The translations under genes were made by a program, and so were the position numbers. 64,000 nt of DNA, taken from Dioscorea cayenensis subsp. rotundata. Lineage: Eukaryota; Streptophyta; Magnoliopsida; Dioscoreales; Dioscoreaceae. The notes beneath the pieces were generated by a model, which was not told the DNA's origin, made no database searches, and saw only the letters and a list, made by a program, of their open reading frames with translations. Location of the stretch: contig NC_052486.1 of assembly GCF_009730915.1 (NCBI RefSeq), positions 21,543,589-21,607,588 of the forward strand, written 5' to 3'. The stretch's first letter is position 1; every line of letters starts with the position of its first letter. Of the stretch, positions 34,531-47,866 are shown one piece after another.

Positions 34531-37500
34531 CTATTCCTCTTCCTTTTGTTTGCGGTTTTTGGAGGAAGCAGCAGAAACACCCTGTTCGATACACTGCAAA
34601 CAGAAAAATATGCAGAGAGAACATGAAAGGTTTGTATTGTTTAGAGGACTGCATGGATGATCTTCCTCTTGGTTTTGAGTTTTTGAGTTAATAATAACTT
34701 TCATTTGTTCAGTTGAAATCAAATGTTCGGTAAAATGACATACTGTAAATTAGTATAAACCATGTTATAGGAAATAAGCATATCCATGGCTCATTTGAAT
34801 GCATAAAAAAATCCCACAGTAATTGCGCTCGGAGACCATGAGCACATAGACGTGCAGGGATCTTATCTATCCTGCTCAGGCAAGGCCATAAATCCCATCT
34901 AAATTAGTCCACCGAAAATTATTAAGCATTGAATGGTGGACATATTTGTTCAATCAAATGAAACCCACTCCAATGCACTTGTTCAAATCTTCGTCACTCT
35001 ACTAAAATTTTTAATTGACATAGAGAAATAAGGTTTACATAATTTTCTAATCTCAAAAGCCAATAATATTTATTTCTGCCTCAATGACCAAAAGTTGTCA
35101 TAGATCGAAATATATATTTCAGATTTAATTATTCAAATTCCATCTATGGTGCAACTACAAATGAAGTGTATAACAAGTGATTACAGAGGTCAATAATCTG
35201 ATTAACTGTTGATAAATGAGCTCATCTTTACTCTGGCCAAGAGATAACATACCTGAAGAAGATAGTTGTGGAGTGAATCTAGTGTCTGCGTGAATGTTGT
35301 TGCAGAAATATTGACCACCGTCAGGCCCTACATATGATCAGATGTCAAATTCAATGAACTCCATAAGCTGATTTAAATTTTAATGTTCTTTTTGACCTCA
35401 GTTATTTACGGACACACTGAAATACACTTCAATCATACATATAAACTTTGTAGATACTGAAACAAGACAAGGAAAGTAAATTAACACAACAACCAAGACA
35501 GAGCTCCAAGATAAACTTACCTGTGCTTCGAAGGAGCAAAGATAGTCCTGAATTGTTTTAAGATTGCTTGTGAGCTTTTCTCGATCCTGCAAAAAATGAT
35601 AGGAAAATTAGCACATTATGCCTAGGTAAGTAAATAATTGACTTGTTTTCGTTACATAAGTACCTAAAAATTAATCTCATAAATGTGGTATCAAATAGCA
35701 CATGAAGCATATGAAAATCATAAGGAATTTGACGTGGATTGATTATTAATCAAGCATATGGCAAAAAATATGATAACAAATAACAAGCTGGGGAAAAAGA
35801 GAAACAAAGCAGACAAAAGATGAAAAGGGACCAGATGACTGATGATTCTGGAATATTTATAAACATAGCACCTTCTAAGCAACTGCCAGATGTAGCCCCC
35901 TCAACAAGGAGAGCACAAATTGACACATGCGTCAAAATATAAAAAACTCCTCCCAAATGAGGAAAGGACAAAGTGATTTCCATAATTTTCTCATCCATGG
36001 AGTCATCAGCTAACTGCTAATATCCAACTACTTAGCCTGAGGTATTGCCACTATTTTCTTTTTTTGTCATGTGGCACCCAGAGCACATGAAAATACCTGA
36101 GTTTTGCATGAATACACTCTAAGGTGGTACACCTTATATGCGTTGCTTCCCAAGTTAGCATGGACAAATACTGAAATTAGTGCAGCAATAACTTCTGGAT
36201 TTGAAATTCTAAATGAGTCTTTTGTTCAAAATAAGGTAATAATTGTTATGACCAAGCTATTCTCTACCTGCAGAATGCATTTATCACCAAATGTTCGTGT
36301 AGATATCCACTCTTCAAGTAATGCCTGCATCAAACAAACCACTAGGTCAAACAACTTCTTAACAGAAATATAACAAATAATTTCCTAATTGGATCAACTT
36401 TAAAGATAATACTATTCTGCTCCAAAATAAAACCTTCAACAATGGTTTTTAATTCATAATCAAGTATCTGTAAGATACTGTTCAAGAGCCTCACATGAAA
36501 CACAAGAAAAATATTTAATAGGAAGTGAACTCAATCTTATTGACCTAATAAGTTGGCATTGTTCCACAATCTACGTAACAGGTCCTCTCAGATAAGGTCT
36601 TGCCATGCAAAAAGGAACCCCCAAATAAAATATTAATTACCCCTATTGGTAAGGAAGAAAGAGACATCACACCTTGTGATCAAATTCTGCCATCTTAAGA
36701 ACTATAGGGACAATTATTGGCTCTGAAGCAGACTTTTCTATCTTTGGAATATTGCTTGCTTGCAGATCAGAATCTTTGTCACCTTCCCCAGGAAGTAGTT
36801 CTGCAACAGACCCTTCTTTCTTTCCCAAATCACTACCTTGTAAATCCCGAGTCCTTTGAAAATTTCCCCTGCCAGTCGGGAAAAAAGGAAATTTTAGAAG
36901 AGGCAATCAGACTTGATACAATCAGATATCTGTTGTTCAAAGGCCTTAAAGAAACATAATAACCAGGATCAAATATTGGAAGTGCAAGAGGAATAAACAA
37001 TATGACAATCTCAAATGACGAAAAGGCCAAAGAAAGAAAAAAAAACCCCACTAGCTCCAAAACAAAAAGAGGAAAGAGGAAAATGTTAGTGATAAACAGG
37101 AAGCCATAAGAAACTTAAGAGGATGACCTTGAAGCTCGTGAGCACTTTCTTTCAAAGCCAGAGTTTCTTGGAGACCAGCATCTTCTAGGGCTTTGTGAGC
37201 ACGTTGCTCCTCCACTATAGAAACATGACTGCTTATTCTCTACATGATCTTCATTTGTGGAAACATTTTCTAGACCTGAGACACTTATAGATGGATCTTC
37301 TGCAGTCCCAGCCCCTCCCTTTTTATGTGAGATCTCCTGACTCTCTATTCCCATCATCCATTAGATAGATACTTGGATCCAGGTGTATTCCCTATACAAG
37401 AATACCGAAAATAAAGCTCAAAAGCAAGTCACATTTATGCTAGACACACGAAGGATTCATTAATGATAATACAGTAACATATCATACTCCACCCTACAAT

Positions 37501-40500
37501 TGTAACATAAGGTGACATTAACATCTGGATAAGATATCTAAGATATTGTTTAAACTAAAGATTTAAGAATCCAGAGCTTTTATTTGCCAAATCAGTACCT
37601 ACCCTTACATCAAAGAACAAACCATAAAATAATCTCCAAGAGTTACACTTTTAAGGGATCAGCAGTGATATAGGAGGAATGCTCCTAAACCACAAATGGA
37701 GATTTAGGAGGCACACATGGACCTCAGGGCTAGAGATAAGATTTCCACCTGTTGCTGGCTACTATAACAACGAAAACCAAGGTCTCTGAACTGTTCTCAA
37801 GCAGGACTTCTACCTAAGGTAAAGGATACACTGTTTTGATTTTCTTTTCAGTGATACAAAGCATAGGATTTGAAATAACTACCCTACTGTCAAAAGTGGC
37901 ATCTTATGAACTAGCTAGTAGAGGGACCAAGCAATATAATGATTTATTTTTCTTCTTTCCATCATTTGTCAACCATATGAAAAAAGAAAAATTCATGATG
38001 CTGCAAAATGTGGATTATTTTGAACAAAATAAAAAGATCATAAATATGACCCAGTTCAAAATCACATAAAATAAACAGATTACCAGACCTCAATTATTAT
38101 CGGTTTCCCATCTTTCATAGCTTTCTTCAGATCACCAGCCAAACCTAATGGAGAATAGATGAAAGCTGATAAACCAATAATTTACAGAAAGCAAAATTGA
38201 TCAAGGAAAGGCATGTGAAAACCTTGGCTATTCTTTTAGCCAAAGTAAAACCAACTATTTTTCAAGTAAGATGAGACATCGAACAAATAAAAAACTATCA
38301 TATCAACATGGTGCTATGATTTGATATCTGCAGCAGAGATGATAAGCTGAATTACCTTTACGTACAATTCGGCATTCCCTGCAGAATTCAGTAATGAGTT
38401 CTTCAGAGGAGTTAAACTCCCGAGCCCATACTGGTGTAGATGCTAATGGGGCACTGCACAAATCTTGAATAGTTAACACATCCTCAGATAATAACATATT
38501 TATTTAAAGCTTAACCAAATGGACATATCCATAAGAGATAAAAGGAATTGGGTTTCCAAACGGTCTTATTTCTTTCAACTTACAGAAATTGGAATCTTTC
38601 TAAACATGAAAGATATTCTTTTATCACTTGAGACAAGGTTACGAATGTTAAAACAGGAAAAGATGAAAACATCGCACTCAATATTCTAATATTATTATAA
38701 AGATATTTGAAAGAGAAGGGCACAATGATGGCTCATTCTCAAATACAAGATGGAGATGGCAAGCATTTCATCCAGAGCATGATAACATTAAAAATTACTT
38801 CTTTTCCCTTGGTTTCTTTATGTACAATTTCACAATCATTCAAGATAAATAGTGGATCAAAATACTATCTAACGCATTAGGTTGAAAATCATTTCTTCTA
38901 AGAAAACAGAAAGCCTAGTAGGATGAGAATTCAAGAAGAAATTACAGGATCACTTACTCTGTCGATGTGCGTAGTAATTCATACACCATGTCAGTCTGTC
39001 ATAGAAGAGAAAAATTAGTCCAATATAACAACAGCATTTCATCAATGTAGAAGATACCATTTAGAAGGGTCTACCTGTAAAACATTGGGCAGATTTAACC
39101 GTTGAGCAAGCAGTGTGGCGATTGTGGATTTCCCAGCACAGGCAGTACCACATACAAGAATGACTAATGGCACTCTCTGGTGATGGAATCTAAAGTAAAA
39201 AAACCAAGAAGAATTCCTATTATTGCTATTTTACACATAATTAATGTTTTCTTTAATCAAACAGAAATGTAAGGAAAAGATACAATCTTCACTTTAATAA
39301 AAAATGAAACAGACTTGAAATTACTTAACATGGAGGAAAATGTCTCAAAAGATGATAAATATGTCTTGCTTAATATTTTATCAAACAAAGTTCCCACCAC
39401 GATGGTACAGCATTTTGATATGGTTTAATACAAATTGTTACTTACCTGGTCATCATCTTGTAGCGATTAATATATTCCTCACCAAAGCCACGGCGATCCA
39501 TAAGCTGTAAAGGAAATGATAAATGCCAATGAATATGGAGCACGTCCATTATATAATATTTATCAAATTCTGGTGCTCTTACAGTTCACAATTACTATTA
39601 TTTAATTCAAGCAAGGCAAGATGGTCAATCAGCTTTGTCTTTCAAGCTTTAAATAAATAACTACTTTTCAACACGTAACTACTTAACAGACAGACAGACA
39701 TACATTTACAAGAGGAATTTAATGGCATTGAAAGAATTCTCAGTGTTCTAATTCTGGAAATAACCTTAAGGAAATTTAATGAAGAAAAAGAATATATTCC
39801 AAATTCATAGTAATAAAAACCTATAAAGAGGGTTATCCAGATTAGTTCTATTCATGCAAGCACTTTCTAATCCATAGAAAGTCCACAAAGTACAGAAATG
39901 TCTCCATATAGTTTGCTTCTAGGTATTTCAAAGGAAGGAAAGAGAGGTCATAGCATAGGATAAAATATAAGAACTCTTCTTTTTGTTGCACCAACAGTTA
40001 AGCAAGAGAGAAACATCCTCCTGCCTCCCTTCTTTACTGGGATTTTAGACTCAACCCACATTCCCAACCGAAAAGCTCTCAAACAATCCCACATATAAAT
40101 CCCCATCTCTATACACCTCTATGATTCCACCACCACCATGGCCATCACTCATCCATTTGAAATCTGCCAACCAGTGTTTTACCACGCCCAGAACACCCTA
40201 AACATAGTAAAATGTTTCCACCTCCCACAGTTTATCGGGTCAATCCATAGAATACATGACCACAATATCAATTGATTATATTATTCTCAAGTATTCCTCT
40301 TGTACTTTGTCCTTGTGCGTCCAAATGGGCATTGAAGGTAATATACTGATGAAAGAGAAAGAAGAGCAACACCTTTATACACTCAAGGCTATTGCAGTAG
40401 AAAATGAATCCATATACAAATCCATATGATTGGCCAAACAGCAGCACTACAAAACGGATGCAACAACAATCATGTAACAATAATAGAAGAATCAAGCTAG

Positions 40501-42424
40501 TTTTTTATGTAAAAAAGGCATCAAAGAATGCAAGATAAGTTCTGCTTCTTGTATTCACACTTCTCTATCAACACAAAAAAATAAAAATAAAAAAAGGGAA
40601 GTGCAAAAAATAATATAATAAAATAAAATAAATAAATAAATAAATAAAATAAAATAAAATAATAAATTATTATTATTATTATTGTTATTATTATTATTAT
40701 AATAAATAAAGGGAAGAACGTAAGATGCATAGCTAAAGATTGACATCCCTATCTGTTTATTGAAGATCAACAACTTAAATATATGAAATAGTAAACAGAA
40801 CAGAACATTACCTTGAATAAATTTGCTTCTAAATCTGACTGTGAACTGCAAAATATTATAGCATTGTAAAAGGTAAGAAAACAAATAATTTCACAAAATA
40901 GTACAGACCATTTTATGCTTTTAATTAAAAAAATAAAAAAATCTAAATTTGTTGTTGAATTAAGTATTTCCTTCTAGGAGCATGTTTTGCTCTAAGCATC
41001 AAATCAGATACACAGGAGCCAATGCTTCCTTCCTAAAATACCAATTAAGAACCTCATGAAATGTCTCTCCAGAAACACAAAAGATACAGGAGATCAATAT
41101 GTTAACTCCATTTCTAAACTTTTCTAAGTTATTAACAAACAACATAGAGAATAGAGAGAACAACATACACATCAAGAAGGCTGTTGTCTACAAGCAGCTT
41201 TTTGAGTTCAAGAGCAATCTTAACTGCAACATGATTCGGGATCTGAAACCAAAAGCCAGTACAATGATTAACTTCCATAATCAGAATTTTCTATATGTTC
41301 TCTTACAAAAACCAATAATGTCAAAATTTATTGAAGTAAAAAATGAAGAACTTTTAGAATCTCTACATTGAGCATGATCACAAAGAAAAACTTCTTGTAA
41401 GAATATTAATACCTAGTAAACAAGGCCATGAAAAAAATCAAAATATTCCTAGATTCAACTGATCACACTGTAAAAAGTTAATTCATAACCTTCAAAGAAC
41501 AAACTAGATCAACTAAAGATTACGATTTAACCAAAATAGTGTTCTTGAGCTCTAAAGACATACCAGTCCACCATTTCAACGAAACTTTCAGATGTAGCCA
41601 CACAATACACACAAAATTATGACAGGAACATGGACAACCCCAAATTTAGGGAATGAGAACATTGCTTTCTCTTTTGTGCAAAATGGACTTATACCAGCAT
41701 AAGACACTAAACACTGTCTAATAAACAAGTGGAGTTTCTAATATTACTTTCTGAGATCATGCACAGGTTAAATAAATTTCTTTAAATCACAACATAAACA
41801 AAATCTGCAACATTTCATTACATAACATAAAAAATATCTAGTATCGAACCATCCAAATCCAAACTACAATAAAAGGAAAAGTCACTCAAATGATATCATC
41901 CAGTTCAAAAACCTATCAAAACAATCCCAGATTTAGTCCATAAAAGACCTAATTTCTCAAAAAACGCCAAAAGACATCGCTATAACAATCAAACTAACTC
42001 AAAAGTTTTCAAGAGTGGTCAAGATCCAAAAATGACAGCAGAGAGGAGCAAACAGTCACCTTGGTAACAGTCAACATCCTGCTGAGAAGAAATCTCGAAA
42101 GCACATAGTAATGATCCGCATTATCACCGAGCCACACTTTCACCTAATCAAAATCAACAAAAATTCCAATAAAAAATCACCATTTCCAAACCTTCTCTTC
42201 CCAAATTTCAAGGGTTTTACCTTTACGAAATCGTATTTGGACGAGGCGTTGCGGGTGGACAAACGGGAGCGAGGGAGAGACGGGGAGTCAGTACCACCGT
42301 CAGGCGAGTCTCCGGCCGGCGGAGTAGAGGAGACGATGAGGTCCTTGCCCTTCTTAGTGCCGCGAGCCATCAAGGAATCAACCTCGTCGTCGCGATCATC
42401 GCCCTCCATGGATGCACTCCCCAT
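34531..42424 (-). CDS. 2-phosphoglycerate-kinase-like P-loop NTPase with N-terminal ATP-cone-like region, 15 exons
   Basis: Plant relatives of archaeal 2-phosphoglycerate kinase include the LPA1 (low phytic acid) group linked to inositol phosphate accumulation; the plant reaction is not firmly established. Exons, minus strand: 42424-42221, 42143-42060, 41242-41169, 40845-40812, 39504-39446, 39189-39075, 38995-38958, 38453-38356, 38144-38089, 37391-37128, 36868-36673, 36324-36268, 35586-35521, 35327-35253, 34593-34531. Exons 2-4 give an ATP-cone-like region (YVLSRFLLSRMLTVTK, then VAVKIALELKKLLVD). Exon 6 carries a Walker A motif, GTACAGKST. Exons 7-10 continue TDMVYELLRTS, FCRECRIVRKG and IIIEGIHLDPSIYLMDD. 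The end has CSFEAQGLTVVNISATTF and NYLLQCIEQG. Exon 10 needs one base removed (GGG run, 37350-37352), otherwise it stops at 37325; all phases then close at 493 residues. It is a different paralog from the GTSGCGKST-type LPA1 proteins I recall, so I give no symbol. Confidence 0.85.
40615..40710. repeat. (AAAT)n-(TTA)n simple repeat in an intron of the 2PGK-like gene
   Basis: Runs of AATA/AAAT units pass into TTA units within the intron between exons 4 and 5. It produces a false Tyr/Phe/Ile-rich open frame on the minus strand. Confidence 0.9.
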
Positions 42425-42875
42425 CGGAGCACCAGCTCTTGAACCTCGCTCCTCAACAAAAAACGCTTTTATAGATCACTCTTGAGACCGAATCTCAAAG
42501 CATGGTTGGTAATCTCAAAGTTTATAAATTTTGTTTTAAACATTTATTAGTATAAGTGCAACCCAATAATTATTGTTTTTTATTTTCATTAATTGAATGA
42601 GTCCAAATTAAATTAAAATTTACTTATATTAATTATTAATAATAAATTAAATTATGATTAGGCTAAAAAAACATTTTGGTGTTGGGGTTTAAGCGAGTTT
42701 AACTTGCTTGGTTCTTCAACCAGGCAAGTCCCTGGTTTTTTTACTGTTTGTACAGTGAAAAAATTGTATTTTATAAGGATTAAGATAGAATATAGGTTTG
42801 TTTATATTTATATACAGTGTCGTACAATGTAGCACAGATGTATAAAATTATAAACTTGAATGGTTGAAGAAACTA

Positions 42876-43587
42876 GGGTGATGTTTGTTTGCAAAGAATA
42901 GAATTGATGAGAAATGGGATAGGAATGAGAATAAAAAGGAATTGATTATGAATGAAAGAAAAATTGTGTTTGGTTGGAGAGTACTGAGAGAGTAATTCAT
43001 TAAGAATGAGAAAAAGTAAAAGAGAAAATTTGTGGTAAAAAGACTTTTATATCCTTAATACAAGTTAATAAGGAAAAAATATCATATTAGATAATAATTA
43101 TCTTTAGTGATAAATAATAATTATTTTTTAATTTTAAAATATTTTGACTATTACTATTTCATTTAACTAAATATTTCAATTTAATTATTATTTATTATTA
43201 AAATTATCAATTTAATTATTATTTAAACTAGGTTATTATTTTTAATTATTAGTTATTATTTTTTTACATTAATTATTATTTATCGTTAAATTTATTTATT
43301 TAATTATTATTTGAAAATAAATTATTATATTTAATTATATATTTAATTATTGTTGAATTAAATTATTATTTTATTTATTAAATAAGAGGGCAACTGTGGT
43401 ATTTCACCCCAAGGAGTTTGAAAGGAATGAGCAATCCTCCCATTTTGGGAGGATTGCCATTCACTTCACACTCCTCACTCATTTCTCACTCATTCTTTTC
43501 TCACTCCCATGCATGGTCATCCAAACAAAGGCATTGGAATTCCCATGTAATGCTTCTCAATCTATGTCTTGCAACCAAACACCCCCC
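42876..43587. mobile_element. MITE-like element, PIF/Harbinger type suspected
   Basis: The left end reads GGGTGATGTTTGTTTGCAA and the right end, reverse-complemented, reads GGGGGGTGTTTGGTTGCAAG; similarity continues for about 30 bases (AATAGAATTGATGAGAAA against ACATAGATTGAGAAGC). Both ends are flanked by CTA (42873-42875 and 43588-43590), which would suit a 3-base target-site duplication of the Tourist/PIF-Harbinger type. The interior is very AT-rich, noncoding, and holds a perfect 11-base hairpin at 43431-43457 (GCAATCCTCCC / GGGAGGATTGC). It lies about 450 bases upstream of the 2PGK-like start codon. Confidence 0.55.
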
Positions 43588-43590
43588 CTA

Positions 43591-45765
43591 GGTAAGATAA
43601 GCTCGGGTTAAGCGCTATTACACACAGAGCTAGGAATTTTATATTAGGGAGGCTAAAGAATTTTTTTTCTAAGGGATTAAATAATAGATTTTTATAAATT
43701 TTTTCTTAAAAATATAATTTGTATATTATATATATTTATTTATAAAAAAATCAAAGGGATAAAAATATAGATTTTATAAATAATTTAAAAAAATATATTA
43801 TATATACTAATTTATAAAAATTTAGAGCGTCATTGTAAATAAAATTATTGTAGGAGTACTCACCCATTCCTAGCTCCGCCCCTATGATTGTAGGAGTACT
43901 TGAATAAGTATTGTAGTAGCATTGTTGATGAATTCGTGTTCTAATAGTACTCTCATTGTTCAATACCGAACTATACTTTTATTTCTCACCTTAGTTAAAT
44001 ATTTCATAATCAAAGGTATTAATAAAGTTAAGATACTCCACCAGCTCAATTAATCATAATGAAAATTTTAATTTTACAGTAATTATTTTTAATTAAGTCA
44101 TGGTGAATATTTAATTATAAGCTTTTATTTATGTCTTTTTGTAAGCAACAATATTTCTTCATTACTTTTTGGGTGAAATTATTTTAAAATTTTGAAAAAT
44201 AAATAAAACCAAAAGAACATCATATAAACTTTTTACAAGGGTATTGTTGTAATTTCATTATTTTTATATTTTTTACTTAAACATTAACCAATAAAAAAAA
44301 ATCATATCAACTTTTTTTTTCCTTTAGAAACATCACATCTTAATATTTTAAAAAAATTCCATAACCTCAAATTTTATACACCAACCAAATGAAGTGCTCA
44401 TGAAATCATCTACCATTAAAGTCACCATTCTAAATTTAAAAATAAAAAAAAAGAAAATATCTAGAATTAAAGCCACCATTCTAAATCTAAAAATTAAATA
44501 AAGAAAAATAGAAAAATAGAAAAAGTTGTGGAGTAGAAAAAGTGATCGTTGCAAAGTTGAGAACCTCAAAATGATAAAGGACCCTCTTTAAAGTTCCAAT
44601 ATTACCCATTCAATTGATTCACTCATTAAATCTTATTATTTATTTATTTATTGATTTATTTACTTTTACATAAAATGTTATTCATTTAATTTTTATTTCT
44701 CTACACATGTCACCATACCATTGGTTGACGGAATCTAATCTCTAAAAAGGGATTGGAGAAGGTGACAGATAGGAGCTTTCAAAATGCACAACCGACACTG
44801 TTTGTACACAACAAAAAGGACAACATATAAACATCACAAAAAACAAATTGGTAATCATTCCTTAGTTAATTTGCATTTATAATGATTATTTATTTATTTG
44901 AATCATTAAATTCTTTTTCCTTGTTCATATCCTTATTCTTATCTAATTAACTTTATTAGTTTTTTATATAAGTTTTTTTCTGAGCCACTAGTTTCTCAAA
45001 ATCATGAGTTTCTAAATTGGTTCGAATAAAATATGAAACATCGAAAATCTATATATATATATATATATGAAAATTTAAACTCCACCACTTGTTTAAGTGA
45101 TTTAAATTTTTAACATTTAGACTAGTTTATAACTTTATATAGTATTAAAAATAAATCATTTTAAATTTATATATATCATAGATTTAATCATTATTATATA
45201 TTTATTATTATTATTTTATCCTAATATTACGAAAAAATTATGTTTTTCTTTAGAAGATTAAACCATTCGCTCCATGGCAACATTATAAACACATAATATT
45301 AAAAAAAATTCAATTAGATAAAAATCAAAAATTTTCTAAAAAAAAAAAACTTTTAAATTGAAAGATAACTAGCATAATACAACTTTAATCAAAACAAGTT
45401 GTGGTCCAAGCAATCATAGAACTTATAATCAAATTTTTATGTATTAAAAAAAAATCTATTATCACTTTATAGATTAATTTCTAATATTCATTTTAGACTA
45501 GTATAGAGCCCGTGGCTCTCCGAAACCTGTGAGTCAAAGAATTATTTATTTATTTATTTTTTTTAAAAAAAACTTTGATGAGATCATGAGAAGGAAAGAG
45601 ATAGCCACAAAAATTTTCTATTTTTGACTCATTACTCTTTTCTATTCTTTGACAAGCTCATATTCATATACCTTCCTCCCTTCCCACAAGTTACAGAAAC
45701 ACAAAAGAAAAAGAGAGAGAAAAAAAAATCAAAACCAAGGGAAAAAAACAAGAAAAAAAAAAAAA
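43591..45765. other. AT-rich intergenic region between the 2PGK-like gene and the bHLH gene
   Basis: Very AT-rich with poly-A and poly-T runs and short TA microsatellites (for example 45051-45068). The bases just before the bHLH start (45700-45765) are A-rich and purine-rich, as in many 5' UTRs. I see no coding sequence or recognisable transposon protein. Confidence 0.5.
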
Positions 45766-47866
45766 ATGAACCAGTGTGTACCAAGAAGCAACTCCAAAGA
45801 CCAAGCAAACATCATCAACCTTCCCTTCTCCATGCCCGGATTCTCAGAGTAAACACTCATTCTTTTATTATAATTTATTTATATATAATTTATATATATT
45901 TATTTCAAGTTTATTTAAGTATGATGTTTAGTTTATAATTACAGATGTGTTTTAGTTTATAATTTTATTTATTTATTTAATGAGAAAAAAAATAGAAGGG
46001 ACGTGAGAATGAATCAAGAAGTGAAAGAGTTAACATGGAGAAATGGCAAGCCACAACTTGGTACACTTGAGTCCATAATAGAGCAAGCCACGGCAGGGCT
46101 CGCCGGAGCAGTGGCTCAACAACCGAGTTTTGTGTCTTGGCTCACCGGAGAAGACGCCGGAGAGATGAACTTGGGTTCTAGAGAGGGTTCATGCAGTGGA
46201 GATGGAGAGAGAGATAAGAAGAAAGCTTGCCGGTGGAGCTCACCGGAGAACACTTGGGAAGTTTGTGGTGGTTTGTCTTCTTCGTTGTCACCGGAGAATA
46301 TTAGCTCCGGCGATGGTTGTGATTCTTTTTGCCGGAGCAAGAGTAGTTCACAGGTGATGTAGTATTTATATAATTTTATTTATTTATTTATTTATAAATT
46401 ATATGAGAAAATGAAATTGGAGTGAAGATTGATAAGTTTGAGATGAAAGTTTTTTTTTAAAAAAAAAAATATTAATTTTTTGTGAAGGCATTTTGCATTG
46501 TAGATGATGTGAGATATATATATATACTGTTAATAAAGTGTGTGTGTGTTTTTTTTTTAATTTTATAAATGAGGCAAACATGTTACATATGTAAATATAG
46601 TAAGGGAATTAATAAAATTATATATTTTTCATGTTTTGTTATTTTAAAAATTGAAAAGAAAAATTGGTGAAAATAAGTTGTTAATTTTTCTTTGGATTAT
46701 TTAGGGAGTTGAAGAGATAGAAAAGAAGAAGATGAAGAAGAACAAGAAGGTGATGAGGAGAAGCAAAGCTGCAACAATTCATAACCAATCTGAAAGAGTG
46801 AGTTCAAAATACACATATATATATATACACACACATAACAAACAACAACAATAATAATATATCGTTAGTCCCAAATCATTTAAAGGCAATCACTTGAATG
46901 TTCTATTTTTGTTATTCTATCTAAAATATTAAAAAAATAAATAAATAAACTGAATTCAAATATATTATTATATTTTATGATTTTATCTCAGAAGTTTGTA
47001 ACTTTTTTTTATGGCCAGAAATATTTATCAATTATTTAAAAATATTTTGTTTATACCATCTTAATTGATTTCTCTTATATCTTATTAGTAATGTGTGTCA
47101 TATATGTATGTATATATATATATTGGTTTTTCTTTTGATTTAGATGATGTTCAACCTTTGCAGAAAAGAAGGGATATGATTAATGAAAAGATGAGAGCAC
47201 TTCAAAAGCTAGTTCCAAATTCAAAAAAGGTTTATATATATAATTTCATTTTTTTCATGTTTATTCTTAATTTAGCTACATTTTTATACTTTTTCATATA
47301 TGATGACAGTAAAAATTAAATTTAACAGACAGATAAAGCATCAATATTGGATGAAGTGATAAACTACTTAAAACAACTACAAAATCAAGTGAAGATGATG
47401 ACTTGCATTTCTCATATGATGATGATGATGCCAAATTTGCAAATGTCCATGATGGCTCAAGTGGCCCAAATGACTCAAATGGGCTTGGGCCTTGGCTTCA
47501 TGGACTTGGGCTCCTTTGTCCGGCCGGGGACGGTACCAATGTCACTGCCACCTCTCCACCACCCACTGTCCTTCCCGCCGTTCACTGTCGCCGGAGAACA
47601 AATGTTGCAAGCTAGTAGTTGCTCTTTATCGTCTAATTTTTTTTCGGCTTTTATGCAGGTATGTGTTAAAAAAAATAAATGTGATAATTTAAGTAAATAA
47701 AATTTTTATAATAAAAAATATAGCATTTTTATTGGTAATTGAATTGAATTGAATTGAATTGAATTATTTGTAGCAGCAAAGAATGAACATGGAAGCATAC
47801 AAAAAGATGGCTACAATGTATGAACAACTCAACCAGCAACAAAACAAGGCCAATCCAGAGAATTAA
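45766..47866 (+). CDS. bHLH transcription factor, UNE10/PIF8-like, 6 exons, 340 residues
   Basis: PIF-family bHLH factors bind G-box/E-box DNA in the nucleus and link phytochrome to growth; UNE10 (bHLH16) is a close relative, known from fertilisation and light-signalling mutants. Exons: 45766-45848, 45996-46353, 46705-46797, 47164-47229, 47329-47658, 47774-47866; all phases close. It begins MNQCVPRS, typical of the UNE10 group. Exon 2 has EVKELTWRNGKPQL, resembling the active-phytochrome-binding motif, running directly into GTLESIIEQAT; the spacer usually found between them seems shortened. Exons 3-5 encode the bHLH: AATIHNQSERKRRDMINEKM keeps the His-Glu-Arg contact residues, then LQKLVPNSKKTDKASILDEV. 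A Met-rich segment follows. The C terminus (AYKKMATMYEQLNQQQ) suits UNE10. The exon 6 acceptor is a NAGNAG (TAGCAG) allowing one Gln more or less. PIF8 is the alternative name. Confidence 0.92.

Noticed and set aside
37130..37260. A second +1 shift in exon 10 of the 2PGK-like gene (frame with VEEQRAHKALEDAGLQE)
   Set aside because: That frame looks protein-like, but the splice phase into exon 11 (RGNFQRTRDL) fits the other frame, so I assumed only one inserted base. This remains uncertain.
40268..40884. Hydrophobic minus-strand frames resembling membrane proteins
   Set aside because: They come from AT-rich intron repeats of the 2PGK-like gene and show no conserved family.
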